DNA from: Sphingomonadales bacterium Ga0077531
GTDB taxonomy: Bacteria; Pseudomonadota; Alphaproteobacteria; Sphingomonadales; Sphingomonadaceae
Direction of reading: 5' to 3'
NCBI GenBank assembly: GCA_001464915.1
Contig: LNED01000033.1
Location: forward strand, 1 to 64,000
DNA: 64,000 nt
Part shown: positions 16,608 through 24,711 of the stretch, in pieces
Layout of the letters: the number at the start of each line of letters is the position of its first letter
Numbering within the stretch: position 1 is the first letter of the stretch
The notes under the pieces: generated by a model
What the model saw: only the letters and a program-made list of their open reading frames with translations
Told to the model about the DNA's origin: nothing
Databases searched by the model: none
Made by a program: the position numbers and the translations under genes

Positions 16608-17351
16608 GTGAACCGCATCAAGGTGATTGTACCGATTGCGATGGACGAAGCTGGCGTCGCCAACCGCGCGCAGCAACTTCCCGATGGGTTCTTGCGCCCC
16701 GGCTTTGCTCCCACGTTTGAAGCGGTGCGTTGGGGCGCGGCATTGGGCGATTCCTATCACGACACACTGCTGATGGACTGGACGGTGTTTCAGGCGGGGG
16801 TGACAGCCGAGGAGGAAGGTTACGCAGGCGTCCTGATCGACACAGTCAGCGACAGCGGGCTGTGGCCGCTGCGGTCGGCACTGACTATCCCCGTGGTCGG
16901 GCCGGGCGAGGCGAGCTTTGCGGCCGCGATGATGCTCGGCAAGAAGTTCAGCGTCATCACCATGTGGCCGCAGTGGTTCCCGCTTTATGAGAAGGTGTTG
17001 AACCAGCACGGGTGGGAGCACCGCTGCGCTTCGGTGAGATCAATCAACACCCGGCCCGATGTCACCGAATTGCTTGAGGGCAAGGAGGAGGTCGTCTTCG
17101 CCAAGCTCAAGGCCGAGGCGATGCGCGCGATCGAGGATGACGGCGCGGACGTGATCGTGCTGGGTTCGACCACAATGCATCAATCCGCCGCCTATCTCGC
17201 CAGCGAATTGCCGGTGCCGGTTATCAACCCGGGACAGGTCGCCTACAAGCAATTGGAAACGCTGATCGAACTGGGCTTGACCCATTCGAAGAAAGCATTC
17301 CCCGCACCCGAAGTGCCGATGCACGCCAACATCCGAAAGGGCTGGTACTGA
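16608..17351 (+). CDS. Asp/Glu/hydantoin racemase-fold protein without catalytic cysteines (HupH-like)
   Basis: 247 residues from GTG 16608, with AGGGG about seven bases before it. The longer frame from a TTG at 16563 has no family residues. The sequence follows hydantoin racemase along its length (FSVITMWPQWFPLYEK, EDDGADVIVLG, LPVPVINPG). However, the two catalytic cysteines are replaced: VVIACFGDPG of the family is VLIDTVSDSG here (Thr for Cys), and LGCAGM is LGSTTM (Ser for Cys). Proton-transfer racemisation by a Cys pair is therefore impossible. I recall a conserved subfamily with these same motifs, so this is a variant and not decay. It starts the plus-strand arm and overlaps the next gene (TGATG). 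Confidence 0.75.
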   Translation: MNRIKVIVPIAMDEAGVANRAQQLPDGFLRPGFAPTFEAVRWGAALGDSYHDTLLMDWTVFQAGVTAEEEGYAGVLIDTVSDSGLWPLRSALTIPVVGPGEASFAAAMMLGKKFSVITMWPQWFPLYEKVLNQHGWEHRCASVRSINTRPDVTELLEGKEEVVFAKLKAEAMRAIEDDGADVIVLGSTTMHQSAAYLASELPVPVINPGQVAYKQLETLIELGLTHSKKAFPAPEVPMHANIRKGWY

Positions 17352-17782
17352 TGCAAACGTGGAGTGAAGGCGGGCCCGGCCAGACGCCGCTGCCTTACCC
17401 GGTCTATATCGATATTGTCACCAAGCGGTATTTCGACGGGGTCGATAACAAGCACATGGATCAGGTGCTCGATTGCTTCACGCCCGATGCGGTGCTGACC
17501 GAGGTGACCAGCAACACGGTGCATGAAGGGCGCGAGGCGATCCGGGCGATGTTCGTCCGCCTTTTCGCCGATTTCGAGAACATCTGGCACGGCAATTTCG
17601 TCCACACCGCCGACCCGGAAAGCAACGCCATTTGCAGCCAGTTCACCGTGCTGATCACGCCCAACGGGGGCGAGGAACTGCGGTATGAGAACTGCAACCG
17701 CTTCTACCTGAAAGACCGATTGTTCCACCGCGTTCATGTCTACATGTCGGGTGACAACCTGCTCAAAGAAGGGGACGTCTGA
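17351..17782 (+). CDS. SnoaL-like (NTF2-fold) protein 1
   Basis: 143 residues. The pattern of an N-terminal helix (IDIVTKRYFDGVDNKHMDQVLDCFTPDAV), then HEGREAIRAMFVRLFADFENIWHG and C-terminal strands (RVHVYMSGDNLL) is the cone-like NTF2/SnoaL fold. These small proteins act as isomerases, hydrolases or lyases, or only bind ligands. It overlaps both neighbours by one base (TGATG). The next gene is a paralogue with the same YMSG ending. Function in the pathway is unknown. Confidence 0.75.
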   Translation: MQTWSEGGPGQTPLPYPVYIDIVTKRYFDGVDNKHMDQVLDCFTPDAVLTEVTSNTVHEGREAIRAMFVRLFADFENIWHGNFVHTADPESNAICSQFTVLITPNGGEELRYENCNRFYLKDRLFHRVHVYMSGDNLLKEGDV

Positions 17783-18204
17783 TGCAGTACGAACCCGTCA
17801 TGACCCGCGCGGAGCTGATCGATTTCGCGCTCAACAAGTACTTTGCCCGGGTGGATGCCAAGGACATTGAGGGCGCGCTATCGTGCTTCCACGACACCGC
17901 GCTGTTCTGCGTCCAGACCGCATTTACGCGCCATGCTGGCAAGGCCGAAATCCGGCGGATGTTCGAAGATTTCTTCGGCGCGTATGAAACCATCATCCAC
18001 CGCGATTTCACCTGTACGGTGGACGAGGCCAATGGCCGGATCACCGCGAGCTTTGTTGCCGAATTGCATGATGCAGCAGGGCAGGTGACGCTGCTCACCA
18101 ACACCAATTTCTGGCGCCTTCGTCCCGGCGGGCCCGATGGTGTGGGCGGCCCGAAGTTCCAGGAAGTCTATGTTTACATGAGCGGGGCCAACGTCCTCGT
18201 CTGA
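17782..18204 (+). CDS. SnoaL-like (NTF2-fold) protein 2
   Basis: 140 residues, clearly related to the preceding protein. Shared landmarks are LIDFALNKYFARVDAKDIEGALSCF split across the first helices, the GKAEIRRMFEDFF segment matching GREAIRAMFVRLF, and VYVYMSGANVL at the end. Two adjacent diverged copies suggest a heterodimer or two sequential steps. It begins on the stop codon of the first copy. The TonB receptor starts 37 bases later, with AGGAGA before it, so the same transcript probably continues. Confidence 0.75.
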   Translation: MQYEPVMTRAELIDFALNKYFARVDAKDIEGALSCFHDTALFCVQTAFTRHAGKAEIRRMFEDFFGAYETIIHRDFTCTVDEANGRITASFVAELHDAAGQVTLLTNTNFWRLRPGGPDGVGGPKFQEVYVYMSGANVLV

Positions 18205-18241
18205 TCCCTTTCTTTTTTGATTATCTTAGGAGAGCCGTCCC

Positions 18242-20776
18242 ATGAATGTCCGTCTCGTTCTTGCCTCTGGCGCGGCTCTCAGCGCCATCGCCCTGTCCGC
18301 GCCCGCGATGGCGCAGGATGCCGCCTTGCCCGCCGATCCGGTGGCTGAAGAAGACAATGCGATCATCGTCACTGCGCGCCGCCAGTCGGAATCGCTGGAA
18401 GATGTGCCTGCATCGGTAACCGTGTTCGGGGCAGAAACCCTCGCCAAGACCGGCGTGCAGCGCGCCGATGACTTTATCCAGCTGACATCGGGCGTGACAA
18501 TTGTCACCGGCACGGCAGAGGCGGGCGATACGCAGATCAACATCCGCGGCATCAACGGCGCGCGCGATGCGGAAAGCTCGGTCGCGCTGGTGGTTGACGG
18601 CATTCTCAAAACCAACACCGCGCAATTGAACCAGAACCAGGGCACGCTGCGGCAGGTCGAAATCCTGAAAGGCCCGCAGGGCGCGCTTTACGGCCGGAAC
18701 GCGGCGGCGGGCGCAATTGTGCTGCAGACGCTAAAACCGGGCGATGTGCTCGAAGGCGGGGTGACGGTGCGCGCAGCGGAAGACAGCACCTATCTGGCCA
18801 CCGGGTTCGTATCGGTGCCGGTGGGCGAGGCGGCGGGCCTCGTGCTGTCGGGCAATTATTCGACCACTGACGGGTTCTTCCGCAACAGCTTCCTCAATTC
18901 GGACACCATCGACGATCAGGAAACCTGGGGGATCGACGGACGGTTCGTGGCCGAATTGGGTCCGAATACCGAAATCGATGTGAAGGCCCGCTATGCCGAA
19001 CTCAGCGGTGCGTCGATCAACTTCAACGCCAGTTTCCACCTGCCGAATTTCGCTGCGGTGAACCCGGCGTTTTTCGAGGATGTGAACGACCACCCGTTCG
19101 GTTTCTATTCGAACATCCGCCCCACCAACGATCAGCAGACATTCGAAGTTTCCGCTAAGATCGAGCATGATTTCGAGGCTGTCACGCTATCGGCATGGGC
19201 GCTTTACAGCGATGTCGATCAGTCGCTGACGGCGGATAGCACCTCGGCCGATTTTGCCCGCTTCACCTTCCCCGGCGCGACGCCGGATTCGGTCGCGGCG
19301 GCCAATGCCTGCGCCGCCAGCACCGCCGCGCTGACCGGATTTCCCGTCAATCAGCCGGGCTTCATCGGCACCAGCCCGATCCCGTTCATCTTCAACCCCG
19401 CGACCGGATCGACCTTCGGCCCGTACAGTCCCACCACCTGCGACGGCACGCAGTTCCAGATTCGCGAACAAAGCGATATCAGCGCCGAAGTCCGGCTCGC
19501 GTCCAACGGGGACGGGGACGTCAACTGGCAGGTCGGCGCCTATTACCTCCACATCGACCGCGAGGTTGGGGTGAGCCTTGGCGCAGATCTCGGTCTGGGC
19601 GTCACCCGCCAGCTGTACAACGCGCCGGGATCGGACAACCCGACCACGCAGCTGTATAACGACGCGTTCTCGACCGATGTCTACGCGCTGTTCGCCTCGG
19701 TCGATGCCAATCTGACCGACCGGTTCTCGTTCGGCCTTGCCGGCCGCTATGACATCGAAAGCCGCAGTGTCAGCAGTTTGGTGCCCGCCGTGTTCGATCC
19801 GATCACGGGCGGCCCGATCAACCCGGGGCAGCAGGTCATTGGCGGCGTCGTCCAACCGATTGCCGATCAGTCGCAGACCTTCCGCCAGTTCCAGCCCAAG
19901 ATTTCGCTGCGGTACGAGCTGGCCGACAATGTGAACCTTTACGGCAACTGGGGCATCGGCTTCAAATCGGGCGGCTTCAACAATCAGGGCTCGGCCGCGA
20001 TTGTCGATTCTGCGTTCAACCAATTCATCGGCACCAACGTGCTGATCGAAGACCAATACCGTAAGGAAGTGTCGAGCGCGTTCGAAGCCGGGATCAAGGG
20101 CAACCTGCTTGATGGCGCGGTGACTTTTGATCTGGCGGGATATTATACCAACATCGAAGATATGCAGTTCTTCGAATTCTTCGTCGGCGGGTTCGGCCTG
20201 CTGCGCGTTGTCTCCAACATCGACGAAGTTGAGGTGTACGGCGGCGAGATCAACCTCACCGTCGAACCGATCGATGGCTGGACGGTGTTCGGATCGGCCA
20301 ACGTCACCGAGAGCGAGATCATCGAAAACGCCTCGCGCCCGGTGACGGTCGGCAACAAGTCGCCTTACACTGCCGATTACACCATCAACCTCGGCACGCA
20401 GCTGGATCTGCCGATTTCGAACAGCATCGATTTCGTCACCCGCGCCGATTACCGCATCACCGGGCCGACGTCGTTCCACACGCTTCAGGATGATACCAAC
20501 CCGACGCTGTTCAGCGGGTTGCTGCCGGGTTCGGCACTGGCGCTGCCCGCGTTTGTGGGCGACGCGGATTATTCGGTCGCGCGGCGCGCTGCATTCGGCG
20601 TGGTGGATCTGCGGATCGGGCTGGAAAGCGAAACTTGGTCGATCACCGCCTACGCTGAAAATCTGTTCAACGAGAAGTATCTCAACGAGGTCATCACCGC
20701 AGTGGAGTTTGGCGGATCGTTCATCTCGCCCGGCGGCCGTCAGCGGTTTGGGGTGGAGCTGGGTTACAAATTCTAG
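18242..20776 (+). CDS. TonB-dependent outer-membrane receptor
   Basis: 844 residues. Signal peptide MNVRLVLASGAALSAIALSA ends at AMAQ; a TonB box region with AIIVTARR follows. The plug domain has VPASVTVF, INIRGINGARDAESSVALVVDG split as usual, and EILKGPQGALYGRNAAAGAI. The C-terminus ends GVELGYKF with the terminal Phe needed for barrel insertion. It imports a bulky or scarce substrate across the outer membrane. Position 37 bases after the SnoaL genes and before a strong terminator makes it the last gene of the GntR-linked plus-strand arm, so it probably takes up the pathway substrate. Confidence 0.92.
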   Translation: MNVRLVLASGAALSAIALSAPAMAQDAALPADPVAEEDNAIIVTARRQSESLEDVPASVTVFGAETLAKTGVQRADDFIQLTSGVTIVTGTAEAGDTQINIRGINGARDAESSVALVVDGILKTNTAQLNQNQGTLRQVEILKGPQGALYGRNAAAGAIVLQTLKPGDVLEGGVTVRAAEDSTYLATGFVSVPVGEAAGLVLSGNYSTTDGFFRNSFLNSDTIDDQETWGIDGRFVAELGPNTEIDVKARYAELSGASINFNASFHLPNFAAVNPAFFEDVNDHPFGFYSNIRPTNDQQTFEVSAKIEHDFEAVTLSAWALYSDVDQSLTADSTSADFARFTFPGATPDSVAAANACAASTAALTGFPVNQPGFIGTSPIPFIFNPATGSTFGPYSPTTCDGTQFQIREQSDISAEVRLASNGDGDVNWQVGAYYLHIDREVGVSLGADLGLGVTRQLYNAPGSDNPTTQLYNDAFSTDVYALFASVDANLTDRFSFGLAGRYDIESRSVSSLVPAVFDPITGGPINPGQQVIGGVVQPIADQSQTFRQFQPKISLRYELADNVNLYGNWGIGFKSGGFNNQGSAAIVDSAFNQFIGTNVLIEDQYRKEVSSAFEAGIKGNLLDGAVTFDLAGYYTNIEDMQFFEFFVGGFGLLRVVSNIDEVEVYGGEINLTVEPIDGWTVFGSANVTESEIIENASRPVTVGNKSPYTADYTINLGTQLDLPISNSIDFVTRADYRITGPTSFHTLQDDTNPTLFSGLLPGSALALPAFVGDADYSVARRAAFGVVDLRIGLESETWSITAYAENLFNEKYLNEVITAVEFGGSFISPGGRQRFGVELGYKF

Positions 20777-20817
20777 AATGAGCCCTTTGGGCGTCGCATA
20801 ACATAATAAAAGCAACC

Positions 20818-20848
20818 GAAGCGCGCGGGCCACAAACCCGCGCGCTTC
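20818..20848. terminator. Bidirectional hairpin terminator
   Basis: A perfect 12-bp stem (GAAGCGCGCGGG with CCCGCGCGCTTC) and 7-base loop lies between two convergent genes, the TonB receptor and the lipoprotein. On the minus strand it is followed by TTCGGTTGCTTTTATT, giving a fair T-tract for the lipoprotein transcript. The plus side has only a short T-rich tail. Confidence 0.8.
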
Positions 20849-20857
20849 TACATTCTA

Positions 20858-21820
20858 TCAGGGTGCAGCAGGCGCGCTCCACCACGACAGCGTTTGGTTG
20901 TCATGCGCCGATGTCCACACGCCCTTCGGCGTCCAGCGCAGCGCGCCGCTGCCCACCGCAGCGCCCATCCGTGCCCGGATTTCGAGGGTGGCGGGATCGA
21001 TCACAACCAACGTCTGATCTTCGGTGGTGCGCAGCCACACCATCCCGCCGCCGGTGTCGATATCGCCCCATTTGAGGTTATCGCCCACCTTGGTGCGGCC
21101 TGCGATGGTGAGCGCCGCCGGATCGACCTTGGCCACAGTGCCATCGCCTTGTTCCTGCACCCACACCGCGCCTTCGCCTGCTGCCAAGAAGCCCGGCGTA
21201 TCGCCCAGCGGGGCGGTGCCAACCACGGTATTGGTGGCCGGATCAATCTTTTGCAGCAGCTTGCCTTCGCTGCTGACCGCCCAGATCGCATCGAAGCCAA
21301 AGGCGAGATACCACGTCTCAGGCGCGACGGTGATGGTCGCGATCACCGCGTTGGTGGCGGGATCGATCCGAGCGACCTTACCCGCCGGATCGCTCGCCAC
21401 CCACACCGATCCGGCCCCGGCGACCACATTGGTTTCACCCTTTGGGTTGGCGAGGCCGGTGGCGACCTTGGCTTCGAGCGTCGCGGTTTTCAGGTTCACG
21501 CGCCACACTTCGCCGCCCTTGCAATTGGCGACCCACAGCGAACCTTCCGCGATCGCCATTGTCCCGCAGGGGCGCGGCACGGCGAGGCTGGCGAGTTTTT
21601 CACTGGTGCTCCATTGTTCCACACGTCCATCATTGGTGACCCAAGCGGTGTCGCCATCAATCGCGATGAAATCAGCAAACCCGGGCACCTTGAGCGCCTT
21701 TTCGACAAGGTCGGGCGCCTCGCCTGTGGCAGGCGGCGGCGGCGCATCGGGTGCGCAGGAGGCGAGAAGAGTAGTCGCCATGATCAGCGAGAGAGGGCGG
21801 GTTACCGAACGACGGGCCAT
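20858..21820 (-). CDS. Beta-propeller lipoprotein
   Basis: 320 residues from ATG 21820, with AAGGA five to six bases upstream. The frame is open to 22243, but that part runs antisense through the binding-protein gene. A lipobox-type signal (MATTLLASCAPD) gives a lipid-anchored periplasmic protein. The body is a run of about 40-residue blades: GDTAWVTNDG, GSLWVANC, GSVWVAS, DAIWAVSS, GAVWVQEQG, GMVWLRT, KGVWTSA. These are typical of YVTN/NHL or virginiamycin-lyase-like propellers. It is divergent from the importer operon and shares its operator region, so it may be co-regulated. Function unknown. Confidence 0.75.
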   Translation of the reverse strand: MARRSVTRPLSLIMATTLLASCAPDAPPPPATGEAPDLVEKALKVPGFADFIAIDGDTAWVTNDGRVEQWSTSEKLASLAVPRPCGTMAIAEGSLWVANCKGGEVWRVNLKTATLEAKVATGLANPKGETNVVAGAGSVWVASDPAGKVARIDPATNAVIATITVAPETWYLAFGFDAIWAVSSEGKLLQKIDPATNTVVGTAPLGDTPGFLAAGEGAVWVQEQGDGTVAKVDPAALTIAGRTKVGDNLKWGDIDTGGGMVWLRTTEDQTLVVIDPATLEIRARMGAAVGSGALRWTPKGVWTSAHDNQTLSWWSAPAAP

Positions 21821-21901
21821 CGCAGTCCTTTCCATATCGTGCTGGGCGCGGGGGCCACGCAAAGCGCGCAGCTTCGGCCAGAATAGCGGGAGCGTCGCGC
21901 A

Positions 21902-21927
21902 TATTACATTTCTTCGCAATCGTAATA
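21902..21927. promoter_or_regulatory. 26-bp inverted repeat, predicted operator of the NikR-like regulator (site 1)
   Basis: Two 10-base halves (TATTACATTT and AATCGTAATA) are separated by six bases. The outer TATTAC and GTAATA are exact inverted repeats, 20 bases centre to centre, about two helical turns. The site lies between the divergent lipoprotein and the substrate-binding protein genes, 64 bases before the latter. A site of the same length and pattern is at 24669-24694. Confidence 0.7.
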
Positions 21928-21991
21928 ATTCCCCATAGACAAACCGCGATGATGGGGTGATGCTGCGCTTGCGAAAGGAATCCACCGAATC

Positions 21992-23077
21992 ATGCTCGAT
22001 CAGCTTCGCCGCGCGGCCCGCTTTCTCCTCATCGCCTGCGCGCTTGCGGTGGCAGCCTGCACTCCGGCAGCGGAGGAAGCGGCAGAGCCCAAGACCGAAT
22101 TCAACATCGGCTGGTCGATCTATGCCGGGTGGATGCCCTGGCCCTATGCCGAGCAGGCCGGGATCGTGAAAAAGTGGGGCGACAAGTACGGGATCACGAT
22201 CAAGTTCGTGCAGGTCAACGACTATATCGAGAGCGTGAACCAATACACCGCCGGAAAGCTGGACGGGGTGACGGTCGCCAACATGGATGCGCTGACGATT
22301 CCGGCGGCGGGGGGCAAGGATACTTCGGCGATCATCCTCGGCGACTATTCCAACGGCAATGATGCGGTTTTGGTGAAGGGTGCGGACGGGGTGGCCGGCA
22401 TCAAAGGCCGGCAGGTCTATCTGGCCGAGCTGTCAGTATCGCACTACCTGCTGGCGCGCGCGCTGGAGACGAGCGGCATGAAGCTGACCGACGTGAAAAC
22501 GGTCAACACCTCCGACGCAGATATCGCCGCCGCCTTTGCCTCCCCCGATGTCACCGCCGCGGTGGCGTGGAACCCGCAGGTCACCACCATGAAAGGCGTG
22601 GCGGGGACGAAAGCGGTGTTCACTTCCGCCGATATTCCGGGCGAAATCCTCGATCTGATGGTGGTCGATACCGCAACGCTGAAGGCCAATCCCAACCTTG
22701 GCAAGGCGCTGGCGGGGATCTGGTATGAAACGATGACCTTGATGGCCAAGCAGGACGCCGAAGGCGCCGCCGCGCGCGCCGCTATGGCGCAACTGGCTGG
22801 CACCAACGCGGCGGAATTCGAAGGGCAACTGGCGACCACCTTCCTCTACACCGATCCCAAGGCGGCTGTGGCGGCGATGTCGTCAGGCAGTCTGGTTACC
22901 ACCATGACCCGGGTGCGCGATTTCAGCTTTGCCCAAGGCCTGTTCGGGCAGGGCGCACGCTCGGCCGATGCGGTGGGGATGAGCTTCCCGGGCGACAAGA
23001 CATTGGGGGACAAGGCCAACATCATGCTGCGGTTCGATCCCACCTTCATGCAGCTTGCCGCAGACGGCGCGCTGTGA
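21992..23077 (+). CDS. ABC transporter substrate-binding lipoprotein, urea-carboxylase-region type
   Basis: 361 residues. The signal peptide ends in a lipobox (LAVAAC, Cys near 26). FNIGWSIYAGWMPWPYAEQAG and QVNDYIESVNQY are the start of the taurine/nitrate-like binding-protein fold, matching the subgroup TIGR03427 found beside urea carboxylase genes. It is the first gene of the importer operon and should capture urea, guanidine or a related cation in the periplasm. The permease follows after 30 bases. Confidence 0.85.
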   Translation: MLDQLRRAARFLLIACALAVAACTPAAEEAAEPKTEFNIGWSIYAGWMPWPYAEQAGIVKKWGDKYGITIKFVQVNDYIESVNQYTAGKLDGVTVANMDALTIPAAGGKDTSAIILGDYSNGNDAVLVKGADGVAGIKGRQVYLAELSVSHYLLARALETSGMKLTDVKTVNTSDADIAAAFASPDVTAAVAWNPQVTTMKGVAGTKAVFTSADIPGEILDLMVVDTATLKANPNLGKALAGIWYETMTLMAKQDAEGAAARAAMAQLAGTNAAEFEGQLATTFLYTDPKAAVAAMSSGSLVTTMTRVRDFSFAQGLFGQGARSADAVGMSFPGDKTLGDKANIMLRFDPTFMQLAADGAL

Positions 23078-23107
23078 TCTCACGCAGCGCAGGGGAGGGG
23101 TGATCCG

Positions 23108-23923
23108 ATGCGCTGGGTGAACCGCACACCGGGACGCGGTGCGGCGCTGCTGTTGGGTGCCCTACCGCTGGTGGTGCTGGCGATCAGCTACATCATTGCC
23201 GCCGCTGCCCGCCATGCCGCCAACCCCGCCGACAAGATTTTGCCGCTGCCCGGCGCGATGGCCGAAGCGATGGCGCTGCTCTTGTTCCAAGCCGATCCGC
23301 TTTCGGGTGAATACCTGTTCTGGGCGGACACTTTGGCGAGCTTGTGGCGGCTTGGCGTGGGATTGGGGATCGCCACAACATCGACTTTGTTGGTCGGTCT
23401 GGTTTTGGGCGCCTTGCCCCCGGTTAGAGCCACGCTAGGCCCCCTCTTGACCGCGATTGCTGTCGTTCCTCCCATCGCTTTGCTGCCTATCCTGTTTATC
23501 GTGTTTGGATTGGGAGAGGCGGCCAAAATCGCGCTGATCGTGGTCGGTGTGACCCCGTTCATGATCCGCGATGTGGCCGGACACGTCGCCGCCTTGCCGC
23601 GCGAGCAGGTGATCAAGGCACTGACTTTGGGCGCGAATTCGTGGGGCGTTATGCTGAGGGTATCGCTGCCGCAAGCGATGCCGCGCCTGATTCAAGCGCT
23701 GCGCCTGTCACTCGGGCCCGCTTGGGTGTTCCTGATTTCTGCCGAAGCGATCGCGGCCGATGTAGGGCTGGGATATCGCATCTTTCTGGTCCGCCGTTAC
23801 CTCGCGATGGACGTGATCCTGCCCTATGTCGCGTGGATCGCGGTGCTGGCGGTGGTGATGGACTTCGTGCTCGCGCAATCCAGCCGCCGCCTGTTCGGCT
23901 GGGCCCACGCGGGCGGGCATTGA
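23108..23923 (+). CDS. ABC transporter permease, TauC/SsuC-like
   Basis: 271 residues with about six hydrophobic membrane segments (ALLLGALPLVVLAIS, TTSTLLVGLVLGALP, PLLTAIAVVPPIALLPI and others). The cytoplasmic coupling loop is EQVIKALTLGANSWGVML with the conserved EAA-like Gly. It forms the inner-membrane channel of the importer started by the upstream lipoprotein. The stop overlaps a TTG that could start the ATPase gene. Confidence 0.88.
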   Translation: MRWVNRTPGRGAALLLGALPLVVLAISYIIAAAARHAANPADKILPLPGAMAEAMALLLFQADPLSGEYLFWADTLASLWRLGVGLGIATTSTLLVGLVLGALPPVRATLGPLLTAIAVVPPIALLPILFIVFGLGEAAKIALIVVGVTPFMIRDVAGHVAALPREQVIKALTLGANSWGVMLRVSLPQAMPRLIQALRLSLGPAWVFLISAEAIAADVGLGYRIFLVRRYLAMDVILPYVAWIAVLAVVMDFVLAQSSRRLFGWAHAGGH

Positions 23924-23928
23924 GCCGC

Positions 23929-24708
23929 ATGTTGAGCCTCAAGAACCTCTGGGTCGAATATGGCGACAAGGTCGTGCTGGAACGAATTTCTCTCGATATC
24001 ACAGAGGGTTCGTTCGTATCGATCATCGGTCCATCGGGCGCGGGCAAGAGCAGCCTGTTGCGGGTGATCCTCGGTCAGGAGCGGCCGACGCGGGGGAGCA
24101 TCACGCTGGATGGCACCCCCTTGCCAGCCGAATGCGGGCCGGATCGCGGGGTGGTGTTCCAGCGCTATTCAGTGTTCCCGCACTTAACTGTGATAGGCAA
24201 CACACTGTTAGGACTGGAGTTTTCCGCCTCACCTTTTGCCGCCCGTCTGTTCGGCAGTCAACGCCGCGCCGCTGTTGGAGAGGCCGAGGCGATGCTGGAA
24301 TCAGTCGGCCTTGCTGACAGCCGCCACCTCTACCCCGCGCAAATGTCGGGCGGGATGCAACAACGCCTCGCTATCGCGCAGGCGCTGATCAAACGCCCCC
24401 GGATTCTGCTGCTCGACGAGCCATTCGGCGCGCTCGATCCCGGGATCCGGGCGGACATGCACACCCTGATCACCCAGCTGTGGCGCGAACATGGGCTCAC
24501 CATCATCATGGTAACGCACGATATTAAAGAGGCTTTTTCGCTGGGGACGAGGGTGCTGACGCTCGACAAGCGCCGCCACGATCCGCACGCGCCGCACCGC
24601 TATGGCGCGGGCGTGGTCTACGACCTCGCATTGACCCGCAAGGCGGCAATGATTGCGGAACAGGCCAGTATTACGATTGACGCGAATCATAATAACGGAC
24701 ACGACTGA
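23929..24708 (+). CDS. ABC transporter ATP-binding protein, TauB/SsuB-like
   Basis: 259 residues from ATG 23929. A TTG at 23920 overlapping the permease stop (TTGA) would add three residues; the long frame from 23641 is antisense to nothing useful and lies inside the permease. Walker A is GPSGAGKSS, the ABC signature is MSGGMQQRLAIAQAL, Walker B is ILLLDEPFGALD, and the switch His is in VTHDIKEA. It powers the importer. The last codons also carry the second operator for the regulator gene that follows. Confidence 0.9.
   Translation: MLSLKNLWVEYGDKVVLERISLDITEGSFVSIIGPSGAGKSSLLRVILGQERPTRGSITLDGTPLPAECGPDRGVVFQRYSVFPHLTVIGNTLLGLEFSASPFAARLFGSQRRAAVGEAEAMLESVGLADSRHLYPAQMSGGMQQRLAIAQALIKRPRILLLDEPFGALDPGIRADMHTLITQLWREHGLTIIMVTHDIKEAFSLGTRVLTLDKRRHDPHAPHRYGAGVVYDLALTRKAAMIAEQASITIDANHNNGHD
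24669..24694. promoter_or_regulatory. 26-bp inverted repeat, predicted operator of the NikR-like regulator (site 2)
   Basis: TATTACGATT, six bases, then AATCATAATA. The layout (10-6-10) is the same as the site at 21902-21927, and the inner GATT/AATC also match. It is inside the end of the ATPase gene, 18 bases before the regulator start. The regulator may control itself and the downstream assimilation genes from here. Confidence 0.7.
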
Positions 24709-24711
24709 GCC

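Noticed and set aside
19187-20833. 548-residue minus-strand frame opposite the TonB receptor
   Set aside because: Same reason: composition-driven frame opposite a well-supported gene.
21828-21991. Guanidine riboswitch (ykkC or mini-ykkC) before the importer
   Set aside because: No pair of hairpins with ACGR loops or conserved ykkC core was seen by eye. A covariance search would be needed to be certain.
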